Origin: Roridomyces roridus
Taxonomy: Eukaryota; Basidiomycota; Agaricomycetes; Agaricales; Mycenaceae
Assembly (NCBI GenBank): GCA_029378245.1
Contig: JARKIF010000083.1
Location: forward strand, 62,001 to 126,000
Length of the DNA: 64,000 nucleotides
Direction of reading: 5' to 3'
The first letter of the stretch is position 1. Every line of letters begins with the position of its first letter. This document shows, piece by piece, positions 11,639 through 23,295 of the stretch. The notes beneath the pieces are model-generated. The model saw only the letters and a list, made by a program, of their open reading frames with translations. It did not search any database and was not told where the DNA came from. Made by a program: the position numbers and the translations under genes.

Positions 11639-13432
11639 TCATACACGCAACGACGAGAACCCCAAATCCGCTCGATCGCCCTCACTCTCAAATGGATCTC
11701 GATGGCTGCCCGTCTTCGCTCGCCATAACTGGGTGTATATCTGCTTGATCTTTTGTAGCTGCGCGTCGACGGCGGCGGTTTTGGAGGCGAGGGCAAGGAA
11801 GGTGGCGTGTTGGGCTTGCAGGGTTGCCTGCATCGCTGAAAGAAGCAGGGATGTCAGGAAGCGAAAGTGTGAAGGCGACCAGGGCTTGCTTACCTTGTGG
11901 TGTGTATTGCGCTTGACCTGCTGACGAGGCGAGTTTACGTTCGATTTGCTGTCGAATGCAGCTGGTTAGTCGAATACCCCTCTAAAACCGTATGAACATG
12001 CGAACCTCGATGGTGGACTTGTACCATGCGAGTCGCTCGCGCATCTGCGTTACGACACGCGTGAAGAACCTGAGCAGAAGTCAATTCATGTCTAGAGCGA
12101 GTGTCTGGCACGTACTCGAGAGGGAAGCCAGCGTGGTCCTTCAGATACGCGGCGTTGGCGTGTGGATTCCGGAAGCCATCTACGATTCTTGTCGCGACTA
12201 TGGTGTCCTCAACAGCTTGATCCGTCTTGGCTTTCAGATCTTTCGTAAAGTGCAGGTCGTTTCGGATAGCCGTCGTCGTGCTGATGAGATCCTGCAAAAA
12301 TGGCGCGAGGTGAATTGAATTGATGCGAGATGTATCCGAGGAATCTGACCTTGTGCACGCTCCTAATCATTTGTTGCCCTTTCGTGGGTTCATCTCCCAG
12401 CTTGCGCTGGTGCAGGTCTTTGCTGATTTGAATGCGACCTTGGATATGGGAGCTGATGGACGGATTAGGCGACAGATAAAGAAGAGAGGGCAGCGACGAA
12501 CTCTATGTCCTCCAACGTCTTCTTGAGGGCGTCCGGCAGGTCGTTAAATTTGGTGGATTTGGTGAAAGGTGGGGCCTGCATTCTACTCGCACCATTAACA
12601 CTTATTCTCTGCGCATTGAAAAAACACACGTCTGTTGCTGGGCGTTCGCACCAAACATGGAGGTTCCTGCATTATTGTTGGTACTTCCGAAAAGCGGATT
12701 CGTGTTGGTCGAGGTGTTGCCGAATATGTTCTGCTGAGGCTGCGTGTTATTGTTGGCGAAAATACCGCCAGTGGCTGGCTGCGCGGGTTTCGCTCCGAAA
12801 AGTGAATTGGAGGTAGAGCCAAATAGATTGCTCCCAGACGCGGCCGGCTGCTGAGTTGCGCCAAAGAGGCCTCCGGTCTGCTGCTGGGCGGGCTGAGATG
12901 CACCGAAAAGACCGCCTCCAGTTTGGGCAGGCTGAGACGCGCCGAAGAGACCCGTTCCAGTTTGAGCTGGCTGAGATGCTCCGAACAGACCTGTCCCGGT
13001 CTGCTGGGCTGGCTGAGACGCGCCGAAAAGACCGCCACCGGTGGTTGGCTGGGTTTGTCCAAAGAGACCTCCACCAGCTGCTGGCTGTTGTTGCGTTTGT
13101 CCAAAGAGACTCCCGCCTGCTGCTGGCTGCTGTTGCGTTTGTCCAAAGAGACCTCCGCCTGCTGCAGGCTGTTGTTGCCCAAAGAGCCCTCCACCAGGTT
13201 GCTGTTGCTGTTGCTGCTGCTGCTGCTGTTGCTGCTGTTGTTGTGGCTGACCGAACAAGCTGGTCCCCGCCGGCTGCTGCTGAGTCTGGCCAAACAAGCC
13301 ACCAGTTGCTGGCTGCTGCTGCTGGGTCTGACCGAACGCGTTTCCCGCGGTGTTGGTTTGCCCGAACGCGCCTGTTGTGGGCTGGGTGGACCCAAAGAGA
13401 CTGGAACCCGCGGGCTTTTGTTGGCCAAACAT
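11639..13432 (-). CDS. NUP49: GLFG nucleoporin NUP49/NUP58
   Basis: Subunit of the central-channel Nsp1-Nup57-Nup49 (vertebrate Nup62-Nup54-Nup58) complex of the nuclear pore; its FG repeats form the permeability barrier and bind transport receptors. The N-terminal ~230 residues hold about 20 FG motifs, mostly GLFG/SLFG separated by Gln, Ala and Pro, with a long poly-Gln run. The C-terminal part is coiled coil: STKFNDLPDALKKTLEDIE, IRNDLHFTKDLKAKTDQ, QIERKLASSAGQAQYTPQ, and a terminal QLWRAKTGSHRDPF motif that I associate with the NUP49/p58 branch rather than NUP57. About seven exons; the first intron (GTGTGT...ATGCAG) lies at the end of the FG region. Start MFGQQKPAG at 13432. Length about 460 residues. 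Confidence 0.85.
13198..13247. repeat. CAG/CTG-rich repeat encoding poly-Gln in NUP49
   Basis: Imperfect GCTGTT/GCTGCT units encode about 16 consecutive Gln residues on the minus strand within the FG domain. Confidence 0.85.
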
Positions 13433-14251
13433 GGACGCGGTTGCGAAAAGTAGATGCGGCACGTGTTGTAAGGGGAATCGCGATTGCAAGGCAACTATGA
13501 ACATGAATAAAATACGAGAATATTCTACGGACACTGAAGGAATAGAGACTATTGAGGGAGCAAAAAAGCACTTTGTAGCGGGACGACGGATCAGTGGCCT
13601 CGGCCTGGCGGCGCGTAGGTCGAGTGCTTTCCTCATCATCCCTCGTCTGCACGCTCCCTCGGTCGCCCGACTCGTGCTCTCTGCCAGTGTTCGATGGTCC
13701 CTTCCAGCTACATACCAGAAAGACAGGTCGGAGTTCGGCATCTTGAACGTTCGTGGTTCTCTATTGCTGTTATTATTCGCCCGCGGTTTGTGAACCCTCC
13801 TTTTCTCGAGACCGTGCTGAGAAACTATCATTCCAAAAGGCCAATTTAGTACTTTGCTTGAATCGAAATTTCAGCTTCAAACAACGCGAATACCAGTGGT
13901 GGTTACGTCTTCTCGATGCAGTTCGCCGTCCATTTCTTGAGTGTCCTATCGTTGGACGGCCTGCGTGAGAGTGGTGGATCCTCTGGAAAACATCTCTGTC
14001 GCCTTTGCCCAAATTTCGGCGCCCTTGACCCCGGAGGCAAGTGGAGACCGAGAAGAAATGCCATGAACGCGGAAGGAAGGATAAACCAGAGCCGCGCGGC
14101 GATCGCCAAGATTCGAGTGGCACGTGTGGTAAAGCTCTTTTTCAAGATACCACCATATGGTGCACATCCCAACTGACCACTCGCGCACTCGTACCCAACT
14201 GTTCCGTATGGCACGGCCTGGCAACTCTCGAGTCCATGCTTCCACCATCCT
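13433..14251. other. Intergenic region between NUP49 and an arrestin-like gene
   Basis: Divergent promoter region of about 0.8 kb. Open frames in it (13773-14123 minus, 13916-14176 plus) show no recognisable domain or splice continuity. Confidence 0.5.
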
Positions 14252-15910
14252 ATGGACAACTATGTCCAACGCATCGCGAGGACACTCGACTCGATGGACC
14301 CTTCGGCGCCGCCGCCGAGGCGTTCGAGGGATCTCCCTGTCTACAACCAGCCCCGACAAATCACCAATGAACACCAGTTCCATCTGACATCCATGGGCTC
14401 CAAGTCTCCGTGGGCAACACTCAAAGTCCTGAGTCGTTCATCCGGCAGCGTGCCCACGTTCTTGCAAGGCGACAAAATCACGGGATCGCTCACTCTTGAC
14501 CTTGAACGCCCGGATAATATCACGAGCATTCGGGCAGTGGTGAGTAGACCGTTTCCATTATTACTGGTTAAGGCGCGATTTCGGCCGACTTTCATTTGCG
14601 AAGTCCAACTAGTCCCGATCTTTGGGGCATTGGCCGCGGCGTTCGTGCGGATTGTTCGTCATTCTGACTGTTCGGCAGGCCAAAGGTCAAATTATTCCTG
14701 GACTCACAGACAAAGAGGCGCTCACCTTCATGGAGGTCTCTTCGATTCTCTGGTCCAAGGAAAATGATTCGGAAAAGCTTTCTGGTCATTACAGTTGGCC
14801 ATTCAGTCTGGAGATGCCCAGCACTGTAACACTTGCTGCCACCACACCGCTGCATTCCGCGACCTTCCAACTACCCCAGTCGTTTCTTGAACGCCGATTT
14901 CCCACAAGCGTTCAATACGTCCTCGTGGTCCACATCAACAGAAGTAGGTTCCGTGTCAACTCGAGGCAAGTTTCCCGTCCCATTTTAGCGTACGTACCGC
15001 TGACTGTTCCTTATTAGAGTGCAGACGCAATTTGCCTATGTGCCGCTAACGCGACCATCGCCGCCGTCACCCTTGCGCCAGTTGGCCTATCAGCGAAACA
15101 GCGCCCTCCCTCACCCGGATGTCGACCCCGACGGCTGGGAACAACTGCCACCTTTCCCAGTCCGAGGCATTGTATTCAGTACCCGGAAGGTGGAAGCCAT
15201 ATGCACCGTACGTCTTCCCTCCCTCCTTTTTCGCATGTATACATATATAAATTCTAATTCAGCTCTTCCTCGCCAAACCGGTACGTTTTCACGGGTTCTT
15301 GCCTTGAATTTAATTTAATGTACCGGCATTGACTAGCTATGCTACACCCGCGGCTCCCCAATCCCATGCCTGATATCCCTCTCCTCCCCGGACGCCCAAG
15401 CACTCGACCTGCTCTCCTCCCCACGAGCCATTTCAGTCCACCTCCGACGCCGACTAAGCCCTATAACACCCGCATCCCAACGATCCGGGATGTTTGACGC
15501 CAACGCCGACTTGAGCGCAGACCCTGCGGAGAACATGGCTCTTGCAACTTGGTGGCCGCTCCAACTTCAAAGCCCCGGCACGAGGCGGTTGGAGGGTGAG
15601 ATTCAGCTACCGTCGGCACTCAAGCCGAGTTCGCGGATGGCGCACTTCGGTGTCGAGGTGAGGCTCATTCCTTGTATTCGACGGATACGTACTTATTGCC
15701 GAGTAGTACTCTGTCGACGTACTCCCATTCAAAGCCATCGCGTTCGCCCCTGTCGACGAGAAACCGTTCCTGCGGCAGCCCGTCGAGGTCGTGACGATGT
15801 TTGCTAGGGATTCACCCCGCCCGTTGACGTATGCCCCGCCGCAGTACAACGAGGAGGAACGAGATGCGTATTTCAATGCGGATGGGTTGGGGCACGTTTG
15901 GCGGACTTGA
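14252..15910 (+). CDS. Arrestin-domain protein (copy 1 of a tail-to-tail pair)
   Basis: Arrestin-fold protein of the type that acts as a trafficking adaptor. N-terminal arrestin strands include VPTFLQGDKITGSLTLDLE and the KGQIIPG strand. The middle holds GHYSWPFSLEMPSTVTL and QLPQSFLERRFPTSVQYVLVVHI. The C-terminal arrestin lobe contains LCYTRGSPIPCLISL and ends ...PPQYNEEERDAYFNADGLGHVWRT. A PPxY-like PPQY sits near the end, a possible ubiquitin-ligase WW-domain ligand. About seven exons, about 440 residues. The gene at 16087-17737 on the other strand is a paralog with the same domain order and intron positions; only 176 bp separate the two stop codons. Confidence 0.8.
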
Positions 15911-16086
15911 TTGGAAATTTTGGATGTATGTATGTGTTTAATAGGACCAGCTACTGCAGAGCGATACGATAGTAGAATTACACAACTAGACGATGGAGGG
16001 TTGGTACAACGTGGATGCGATAAATAAATAAGGTCCTCCAAGCAGTAGGTCTATTGATACATACGATGTGGAAAAGCCCGGTGGGC

Positions 16087-17737
16087 TCAGGAAGGTGGGA
16101 TAAAAAATGTATTATCCGCGCCGACTTCGCTGATTTCGTAGCTCGGAGGTGTGTAAGCGCGGGGTTTAGGACCCTGCGAGTGATGAGGCCCAGACCCGGA
16201 AAAAAGACAAAAGACCCACTTTTGAAAACATCGTGGCGATCTGCACCTCCTGCCTCAAATGTGGCCTGCTGTTATCCTCGGGCATGAAGCCGGTCACCTG
16301 GAACGGAAGCATGACCACGAAATACTGGATGCCATGTCAGACCACGAATGCAGAAATGGCAGGGAACACGCACGCTAATGCTAAAATGCGACACCCGCGA
16401 AGACGGTTTGAGGCTTTTAGGAAGGTGAATCTCCCCGTCAAAGCGTCTCCTCTTTCTTTCATCACCCGCATCTTCACCCAAACGAACGGGCCACCACACG
16501 GCGCGACTAATCCCGATCACAGAATCCGCTGTAGCGAAACTATGGACGTGATGCGAGTGCTCGGCCACCGCAGGGGCTTGGATGTAGGTCGTCTGGCGGT
16601 GCAGGCAGACGTGGTTCGTTAGGGGTGTGCAGATGAGGTTGAGCGCTTGCGTGTCGGAGCAGAGGTACGTCAGTGAACACGGGATGACGCTTCCTCGGGT
16701 GTAGGATAGCTGTAAGACTATGAATAGGTCGTTATAAGAGGGAAGAAGCGCGTACAGGCTTGGCAAGGGAAAGCTATCACATTAATGTCAGTTAAATTCT
16801 TTTGAAATCGGACAAGTATTTACCATGGCCTCGATCTTGACGTGCCTTGCACCAAAAACGGTGCCCGCGATCTCAACAGCGCGCATCGTATGCCATCCCT
16901 CTGGGTCCATGTCGGGCCCAGGAACGGGGGTGTTTTGCCTATATGCCAGTTGCCGAGGACGCGATGGCGGCTCTGGCCTCAGCGCTGGGACATATATGAA
17001 CATTGTCTGCAGCCTGTAAAGAATTCAATAGACCGCCTCGAGCAAGTTGTTGAAAGGCGCAACTTGTTATCCACACGAAAGGTGCTCCGCGAGATATGGA
17101 CGAAAAGTTCGTAATACACGGTCGCTATTGACGTGCGCTCGAGAAATGTTTGCGGAAGGCGATAGGTTTTTTTGGGTGCAGTTTCTGGATGATGTCTGTG
17201 CCATGACGGAGATGCGGCAGGGCAAGGGAGGGTCACTTCTCCAGGAAGGGAGATTGAGAAAGGCCAGTGATGGTCCCCGGACAATTTTCCGTTGCCGGCT
17301 GCAGGCATCCCCTTGAGCCAGAGTGGTGTCGACATGTCGAGGAAGCACAGGTGTTGTTGCGGGCCAGTGACTATTTGACCGCGAACCTACGTCGTCTCAA
17401 GGCTCAAGAAAGGGATAAAAAAGATTGTACTCACCGCGATACTGACACCCAGGATGCCCTCACTCCCAGAAACATCAAGAGTGACCTCGCCAGTAAGCTT
17501 ATCCCCCTCCAGAAACGTGGGCAGACTACTGGCCGAACGCGCACTGCTGCGTAGGGTGAGAGTCGCCCATGCTTTCTTTTCCTTGCCCGCAAGTAGCTTG
17601 TCCTTTTTTATCTCAAAGACGTGCTCGGTCAAGGTCCGTGGAGCACCCCCTGCGGTGGATGGTCGACGGGCTGGGCGGGCTGTGTAGGCCGGCAACGAGG
17701 CCACGGACGGCGACAGGAGGAACGCAGAGGAGGACAT
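16087..17737 (-). CDS. Arrestin-domain protein (copy 2 of a tail-to-tail pair)
   Basis: Paralog of the 14252-15910 gene. It starts MSSSAFLLSPSVASLPAYTARPARRP and has the same strands: LPTFLEGDKLTGEVTLDVSG, SGDHHWPFSISLPGEVTLPC, RLPQTFLERTSIATVYYELFVHISRSTFRVDNK, LSYTRGSVIPCSLTYL. The last exons read YFVVMLPFQVTGFMPED... then, after a 46-nt intron (GTGGGT...CGCAG), GPKPRAYTPPSYEISEVGADN and stop at 16087-16089. The PPSY near the C-terminus matches the PPQY of the sister copy, so both keep a PPxY-type element. About 455 residues. Tail-to-tail orientation indicates an inverted duplication; protein divergence shows it is not recent. Confidence 0.8.
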
Positions 17738-18896
17738 GGGACGCGGGGAAGAGAGAACCGAAGCCTAATACATTGTGGTGTAAGAGATATTTAGCGGAGT
17801 CAAAAGTCCGAGTGGTTGCAGAGATGCAGAATTCATGATTGATCGGGCTAAGCGAATCTTCTCTTCTTCTTCCTCCTCGAACGACCAAATCTTTTACTGG
17901 GATACAACAACCATCTCCATTTGTTCAAGGCTATAGCAAATCACCGAAATTACTGCTTATTTCTATTGAACGCTAATTGAACGTGGTAATCGTCGCCGCA
18001 CCATGAATTCTTCTCCTTCTTCGACGCCTTGCCCAGCAATACAGAATTTGCGAGTAGTTCCGCGTCGCCAAGCCGCTAATCACCCCTCTCAAGGCTGGCG
18101 GAAGCTGGCGGTTCTCTCATATTCCCGGCTTCCTGTGGTCAAACCGGCGCGAAAAGCTGCCATGCGCTCTCCCGCTCCTGAAAGTCAGCTAAATTGAGGC
18201 ATGTCTGGACCCATGGGGATTGAATGGATCGGCTACCGCTTCGGAAAGAAGGCGAGCAAGAGGTATTATTGCTAGTCTGGCCTGCGGCCATCTCAGTCTC
18301 TGTGGGCACAATCATTTGTTTTCGCATTCGATTCGAGATGTAGCTCAACCAGCGTGCTTCTTGTTTCTGTTCCACATGATTTTATCAAGACGTACTAATA
18401 ACGGGGACTCTGGTTGCCAGAGGACCTTCGATTTCGGCAGTCAAGAGACCCGAGCTACTGTGCAACCCGATTATCTCGTCTCGGCGAACTGACTGCACGT
18501 TCAAAAGAACCATTCAGGATTCTCGTTGGTTCTTTACTTCCCAGAACCCGGGTGCTGTTTACCGGGCAGAATGGGTTGCACCCCATTTTTCCCGTATGGT
18601 CTGGAGTGAGGCCGCCCCTGAGAAACCCGGTTTCAGCTACACGCATCTTTTTCCCGGCGACTCTTCGGTCGAGTCGGGCTAGGTCGGGCTGCCGAGTTTT
18701 CACGTTCAGCTACAAAAATTCCTCTAAGTAGCTTCCAGTGAGATGGGCTCTTTTAGCATAGCGCAATCCTCGGCTTGGAACACCTTCATTTCCAGCATTT
18801 ATTCCCTTTTTTGTGAATAGTCGTCGTGTTGTTTACATATATTGACCCCAGTGAAACACCGCAGCGGTGTTGGCGGCACGGCCATCCACGACAACC
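17738..18896. other. Long intergenic region between arrestin copy 2 and the STK16-like kinase
   Basis: About 1.2 kb of divergent upstream sequence. Small open frames (18003-18197 plus, 18139-18375 minus, 18455-18703 minus) have no recognisable features. No repeat or RNA gene was identified. Confidence 0.5.
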
Positions 18897-20575
18897 ATGT
18901 CTGCGCAGCTCCTACGCGCCCTCGACAACTTCAAAGACCAGGCCAAAGATGCCTTATTCGCCATATCTTCATGCCTATGCGCCCAATCCGCAAAAGTCAA
19001 AATAAACGGCCGAACTTGTGAGCTAGCAGACAACGCATAAATTTCCAGGCTGGCTAAACTCGTGGCCTGCAGTCAAAATCAACAAGGTCCTCGGTGAGGG
19101 CGGCTTCTCGTTTGTATATCTGGCGCAGGACGAACACAGTGGGGTGCGTGGACAGTCTAGAATGATGCAACTCGAATGTTTAACCGTCATGTGTAGCGTC
19201 AATTCGCGCTCAAGAAGATTCGCTGTCCGACCGGTGCAGATGGCGTCAAGGAGGCAATGCGTGAAGTGGAGGCGTACAGGAGATTCAAGTCCGTGTGCTA
19301 GGCTTTCCGACTATTCTGAAGGACTGACCAGAACGCGTCCAGGCATCCTAATATTATTCGGATTCTGGTACACTTTCCATGAGCAACCCAATCACCCTTT
19401 GACTGTATGCTAGGACTCTGCAGTCGTACAAGACCCCGACGGCGACGGCAAAATCGTCTACCTCTTCCTGCCATTGTACAAGGTTCCTATACCCTGCAAA
19501 AGACAAGACCATTCCCTTACACTCAATCTACAGCGCGGCAACATTCAAGACGCTATAAACGCCAACGTCGTCAATGGAACACATTTCCCCGAACAAGAGA
19601 TGCTCAGGCTCTTCAAAGGTGCCTGCGAAGCCATACGAGCCATGCACACCTACCGCGCTCCTGCTGGTGCAGCCGTACCCAACGCCGCTGCTGGTGCGTC
19701 TTCGCGGAAACCGCAACCGCAAGAACACCACCACGACGACGATGAGGACGATGACGAGCGATTCCCACAACCAGAAGGAGACGGGGAGGACGGGTATTCG
19801 TATGGCAGTGCTTCTGTACCGCTCGTTACACGACGTCGGGTGGAGGAGCAGGGGGACACGGTGTTTGACGGAGATGAGGAGCTGGAGCATTCGCAACAAC
19901 AAAATGGTGGGACTGGTGAGATCGTCCCATACGCACATCGGGATTTGAAGCCAGGGTGTGTGCTTCTCTCTGTCCCTTCCTCTTTGCTTACAGCGCACTA
20001 ATATGCATGCCACCACAGAAACATCATGATCGCAGACGACGGTTCTGCCATCGTAATGGATTTTGGTAGCACCATCAAGGCGAGGGTGGAGATTACCAAT
20101 CGGTCGCAGGCGTTGGTGCAGCAGGATATCGCTGCAGAGCAAAGTACAATGGCCTACCGCGCTCCGGAGCTGTACGATGTCAAGACAGATACCACACTTG
20201 ACGAGAAGGTGGATATTTGGGTGCGTCACCTTGCTCTTATTCGTATCCCGCTCTAACATCACACAAAAAAGTCCCTCGGCTGCACGCTCTTCGCCATGGC
20301 CTACTCGCACTCCCCCTTTGAAAGCACGCAAATCACCGAACAGGGTGGCAGTATCGCTATGGCGGTTTTGAACGCCCAGTACAAGCATCCCGCCAACTCG
20401 GCGTATTCACAGGGATTCAAGGATTTGGTGGATAGCATGCTCAAGGTTGAGCCGAAGCAGAGGCCGGATATACACAAGGTCAGTGATGTCTTCAATTGTT
20501 TGTCTGCCTGCGTCGCTGAGATTTGTCGTGCAGGTGTTGGAGATGACGGATCGGGTGTTGCAGTCTCTTGCATGA
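18897..20575 (+). CDS. STK16/Env7-type (NAK family) serine/threonine kinase
   Basis: Membrane-associated kinase of the STK16 (yeast Env7, fission yeast Ppk13) group, linked to vacuole/Golgi membrane dynamics. The N-terminus has a CLC pair (AISSCLCAQ), the place where Env7 and STK16 are palmitoylated. Kinase motifs in order: GEGGFSFVYLA glycine loop, FALKKI lysine, HPNIIRILD, YAHRDLKPGNIMI catalytic loop, MDFGST metal loop, YRAPELYDV, DIWSLGCTLFAMAY. Between helix E and the catalytic loop lies an acidic/His-rich insert of about 75 residues (HHHDDDEDDDER...), a location where this family often carries inserts. About eight exons; the stop is TGA after LQSLA. Key catalytic residues are intact, so it should be active. 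Confidence 0.88.
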
Positions 20576-20794
20576 GGCGGGGTGATTCTTTTAAGTTATA
20601 TTCGTAGATATCTTATGCTCGCAAGTTGGTGTATTTATCGGACGGTCGTGGAATAATACTTGGTAATCAGTCCAAGCGTCGACAGTTGCGGTGGGATCCG
20701 TCAAGTCAAGTATGCAATAAAGAGATACAGGTGGTGGCTCCAGTAGTACTGATAATACAGAGTAAGGCGTAACATACAATTGAAGTGGACTTTA

Positions 20795-23143
20795 TCACTC
20801 GTAGAAAGAGTCGTCTTCGTCCTGGTCATCTAACTGGTCATCCACCTCCTCCTCCTTGCGTGGCGGCAGGGGAAGCACCTCCTCTGGACCCTCCCGCCTC
20901 AGAATGCGGGCACCCCCGACCGCGATGAGCTGCGTATACACCGACTCAGGATTGAAGAAAGTTTCGACCGCGCGAGTTTCCATAGCCTGAAGGCTGTCTG
21001 ACCATACGCTGTACTGTCTCGCCAAAAGCTTCTCCTCGTCCTCTTGACACAACTCCTCGTGAAGCGCCCGAAGAGCTTCCACCGAGGGCTCGCCGTCATT
21101 CGGATTGGCGGCCCGCCAGAACCCAAGAAGCGTCAGCGTCGTGAGCTCCCAGCGCAGAATACTGTCGGTGGAGTAACCATAAACACGAGCGTAAGACGCG
21201 TCAGGGGGTGGCGTGAGTATGTGCTCGGGGAACTTGGAAGACGATATTAGTTGAGCGTTGCACATGGTGAGCTCCAGGATTCCCGGCAGACTCGGCTCCT
21301 TGGCTTTGCCCAAGCAATGCTGCGTCTGGTCGCGGAGAACTTTCGATAGAAGATCCACGAGCGGCTGAGGAGTTTGCTGATACATGAGCAAAGCGCCGAG
21401 GAAGTGGTGTTCTTTATCCCCGTCCTTGAAATCATAGTAGCGGTTGTGAACGAGCTGGTCGATGCGGGAGTGTATCTGGACCACGACGATTAGAAATGTT
21501 GACAGATGTAAAGCATTCTCACCCAAGATAGAGCTTCACCGCCGGCTACGCGGAATGTGGACTCGGATCCGCGGACACGAGTCAGGGCCCCGGCACGGTA
21601 CAAAGCACTCCAAAACACCGAAGTGCCCTCCAAGTCGCGCCCAGCATGCAGTTCGGTGGGCTCGATCTCGACCACTCCACTCGCGACAAGTTCGATTAAA
21701 CCCTCAATTGTGACCACATTCGGAACGTCCGACTCGAATGGGAGGAGGTCGAACAAAGACGACAACAAGCGAAAGGGTTCACCCTCCGACGGTTCTGAGG
21801 TCAATTGAGCGATCCTGTCGATCAATACTTGAGGGTGGATGACTGGCTCGCCGGTGCCTTCATCAGGCGAGAAGAGGTAATCTCCGCATTTTGCCCTGAT
21901 TTCAGCGACATCAAGTTGGGGCTCGTGCGGTATGGAACTCGCGAAGTCGAGAGCCTGGTCCACCGTGAAGCCACAACAAGACTGGAGGTAGGTCGGAGCG
22001 GCAACGAGCAGCTTTCGGAGCATGGGCGTCTGCCAAGACAGAGTGCCGGTCACCAACAACTTAGGGACGATATCGTCGGCTGCCTCTTGCAACGGACCCC
22101 AAAGCTGTTCATCGAAGATTCGTGCGAAATCCTCCGTCGTTGCACAGCCCTGCTGCGTATCGGAATCGCCGATGGGCGAGAATATGGTCTCGAGGAGCGA
22201 TGCATCGTACGAGTCCACGCTGACGAACAGTGTTTTCCCGCTTGATTTGACCAAATCCTACGGAGGAACGGGATAAGACTCATGAGGTAGAGAGAGCGGA
22301 AAAGTGGTACTGACAAACAACTTGCTCAGCGGGTTCACCTCTTCGTGTGCCAGGTGTGATTGCGGCGCAGTGAGCCCAAGCTCTCTTGCATACTTCACGA
22401 GGAAGAATTTCGCCGAGATCCACAGATTAGATCTGAGCTGTTCCGCAAAGTCTTCGGCGGTTATGTCGACAGGGAGATTCCAAAACGTCAATGAAAGACA
22501 TAAATGTTGGCTATGGTCGGAGCTGGGCGACTCCGGGGACTCGAAATACTCGTGAAACCTCCTGGCGCTATGAACGTCGTAGAATTGGCTCATAGCAGAA
22601 AGAAACACCGTCTTTCCAAACTTGGGGGGGCGGAGAAGAAGATATCGAAACTGCGTGGGCAGTTGAAAGAGGACACGGGTTTTGTCTACAAAGGCCGTCT
22701 GAGGAGTATCGCAAAAGTCGTTGAAATCATCGACGAGCCGAGGCAGATGCAAGGGCTAGAACACGATGAGAACCGACCGGCCAGAAAGATAAAATTGGCT
22801 CACATCCGAGGAGCAGCTGGCAGAGGAGCCCCGACTCTTTTTGACGCGTTTGTGGCGATACTCGCAGTCGCTGGATCCATCATCCTCACTCCTCCGCTTG
22901 GAGCTTGAAGACGCGGTGGACGGGCTGGACGTTGTCGAAAAGCTCACTGCAAGACAAATTCGGTGAATATTATTTGAAGAAGGAGGTCGCACCGTCGGGC
23001 GATTCGTCGTCCTCGTCGTCCGATAATTCAAACATGAAAGTGGTGTTTTCGACTTTGTTTTCGGGGGTTTTGACGCGTTCTGAGGGCTGAGCGAGAAGCT
23101 CTTCGTATTGCGAATCGCTAGGATCGACGATGGCGATAGACAT
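20795..23143 (-). CDS. AAA-ATPase-like protein with degenerate PD-(D/E)XK region (copy A)
   Basis: Member of the AAA-ATPase-like family (bacterial and fungal, Pfam 'predicted AAA-ATPase'), usually joined to a PD-(D/E)XK nuclease-like domain. The N-terminal ~100 residues are acidic then Ser/Lys/Arg-rich (KRRSEDDG, YRHKRVKKSR), a likely nuclear signal. Then AFVDKTRVLFQLP, the Walker A-like RPPKFGKTVFLSAM, and FVSVDSYDASLLE at the Walker B position, where the usual Glu after Asp is Ser. The nuclease end reads TDSILRWELTTL: the Lys of the E-x-K motif is Thr and the Asp-Glu spacing is short. The C-terminus is acidic (EEEVDDQLDDQDEDDSFYE). About six exons; the start exon joins by a 45-nt intron. 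Divergent from copy B, 152 bp between starts. Function unknown; ATPase and nuclease activity are both doubtful. Confidence 0.7.
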
Positions 23144-23295
23144 GGTCAGTGGTGGTGGTCGAGAACAAGGGCAAACGGTCACTTGATACGATGGGAATCA
23201 TTACGACATCAACTGCGCCCACAACGGTGACATTCGTGCCACTCGAAGAACAATGAACGGCCATCTGACCTCTCTTGACCACATCCTCCATCTCC
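23144..23295. promoter_or_regulatory. Short shared region between two divergent paralogs
   Basis: Only 152 bp separate the start codons of copy A (23143, minus) and copy B (23296, plus). Both promoters must lie here or overlap the coding ends. Confidence 0.55.

Noticed and set aside
12856..13500. Long plus-strand open frames across the NUP49 repeat region
   Set aside because: They are the antisense of the GLFG/poly-Gln repeats; biased codons open several frames at once.
18480..18730. Region with GGGTTGCACCCC-type inverted stretch, considered as a tRNA or structured RNA
   Set aside because: No acceptor stem, anticodon arm or T-loop could be assembled.
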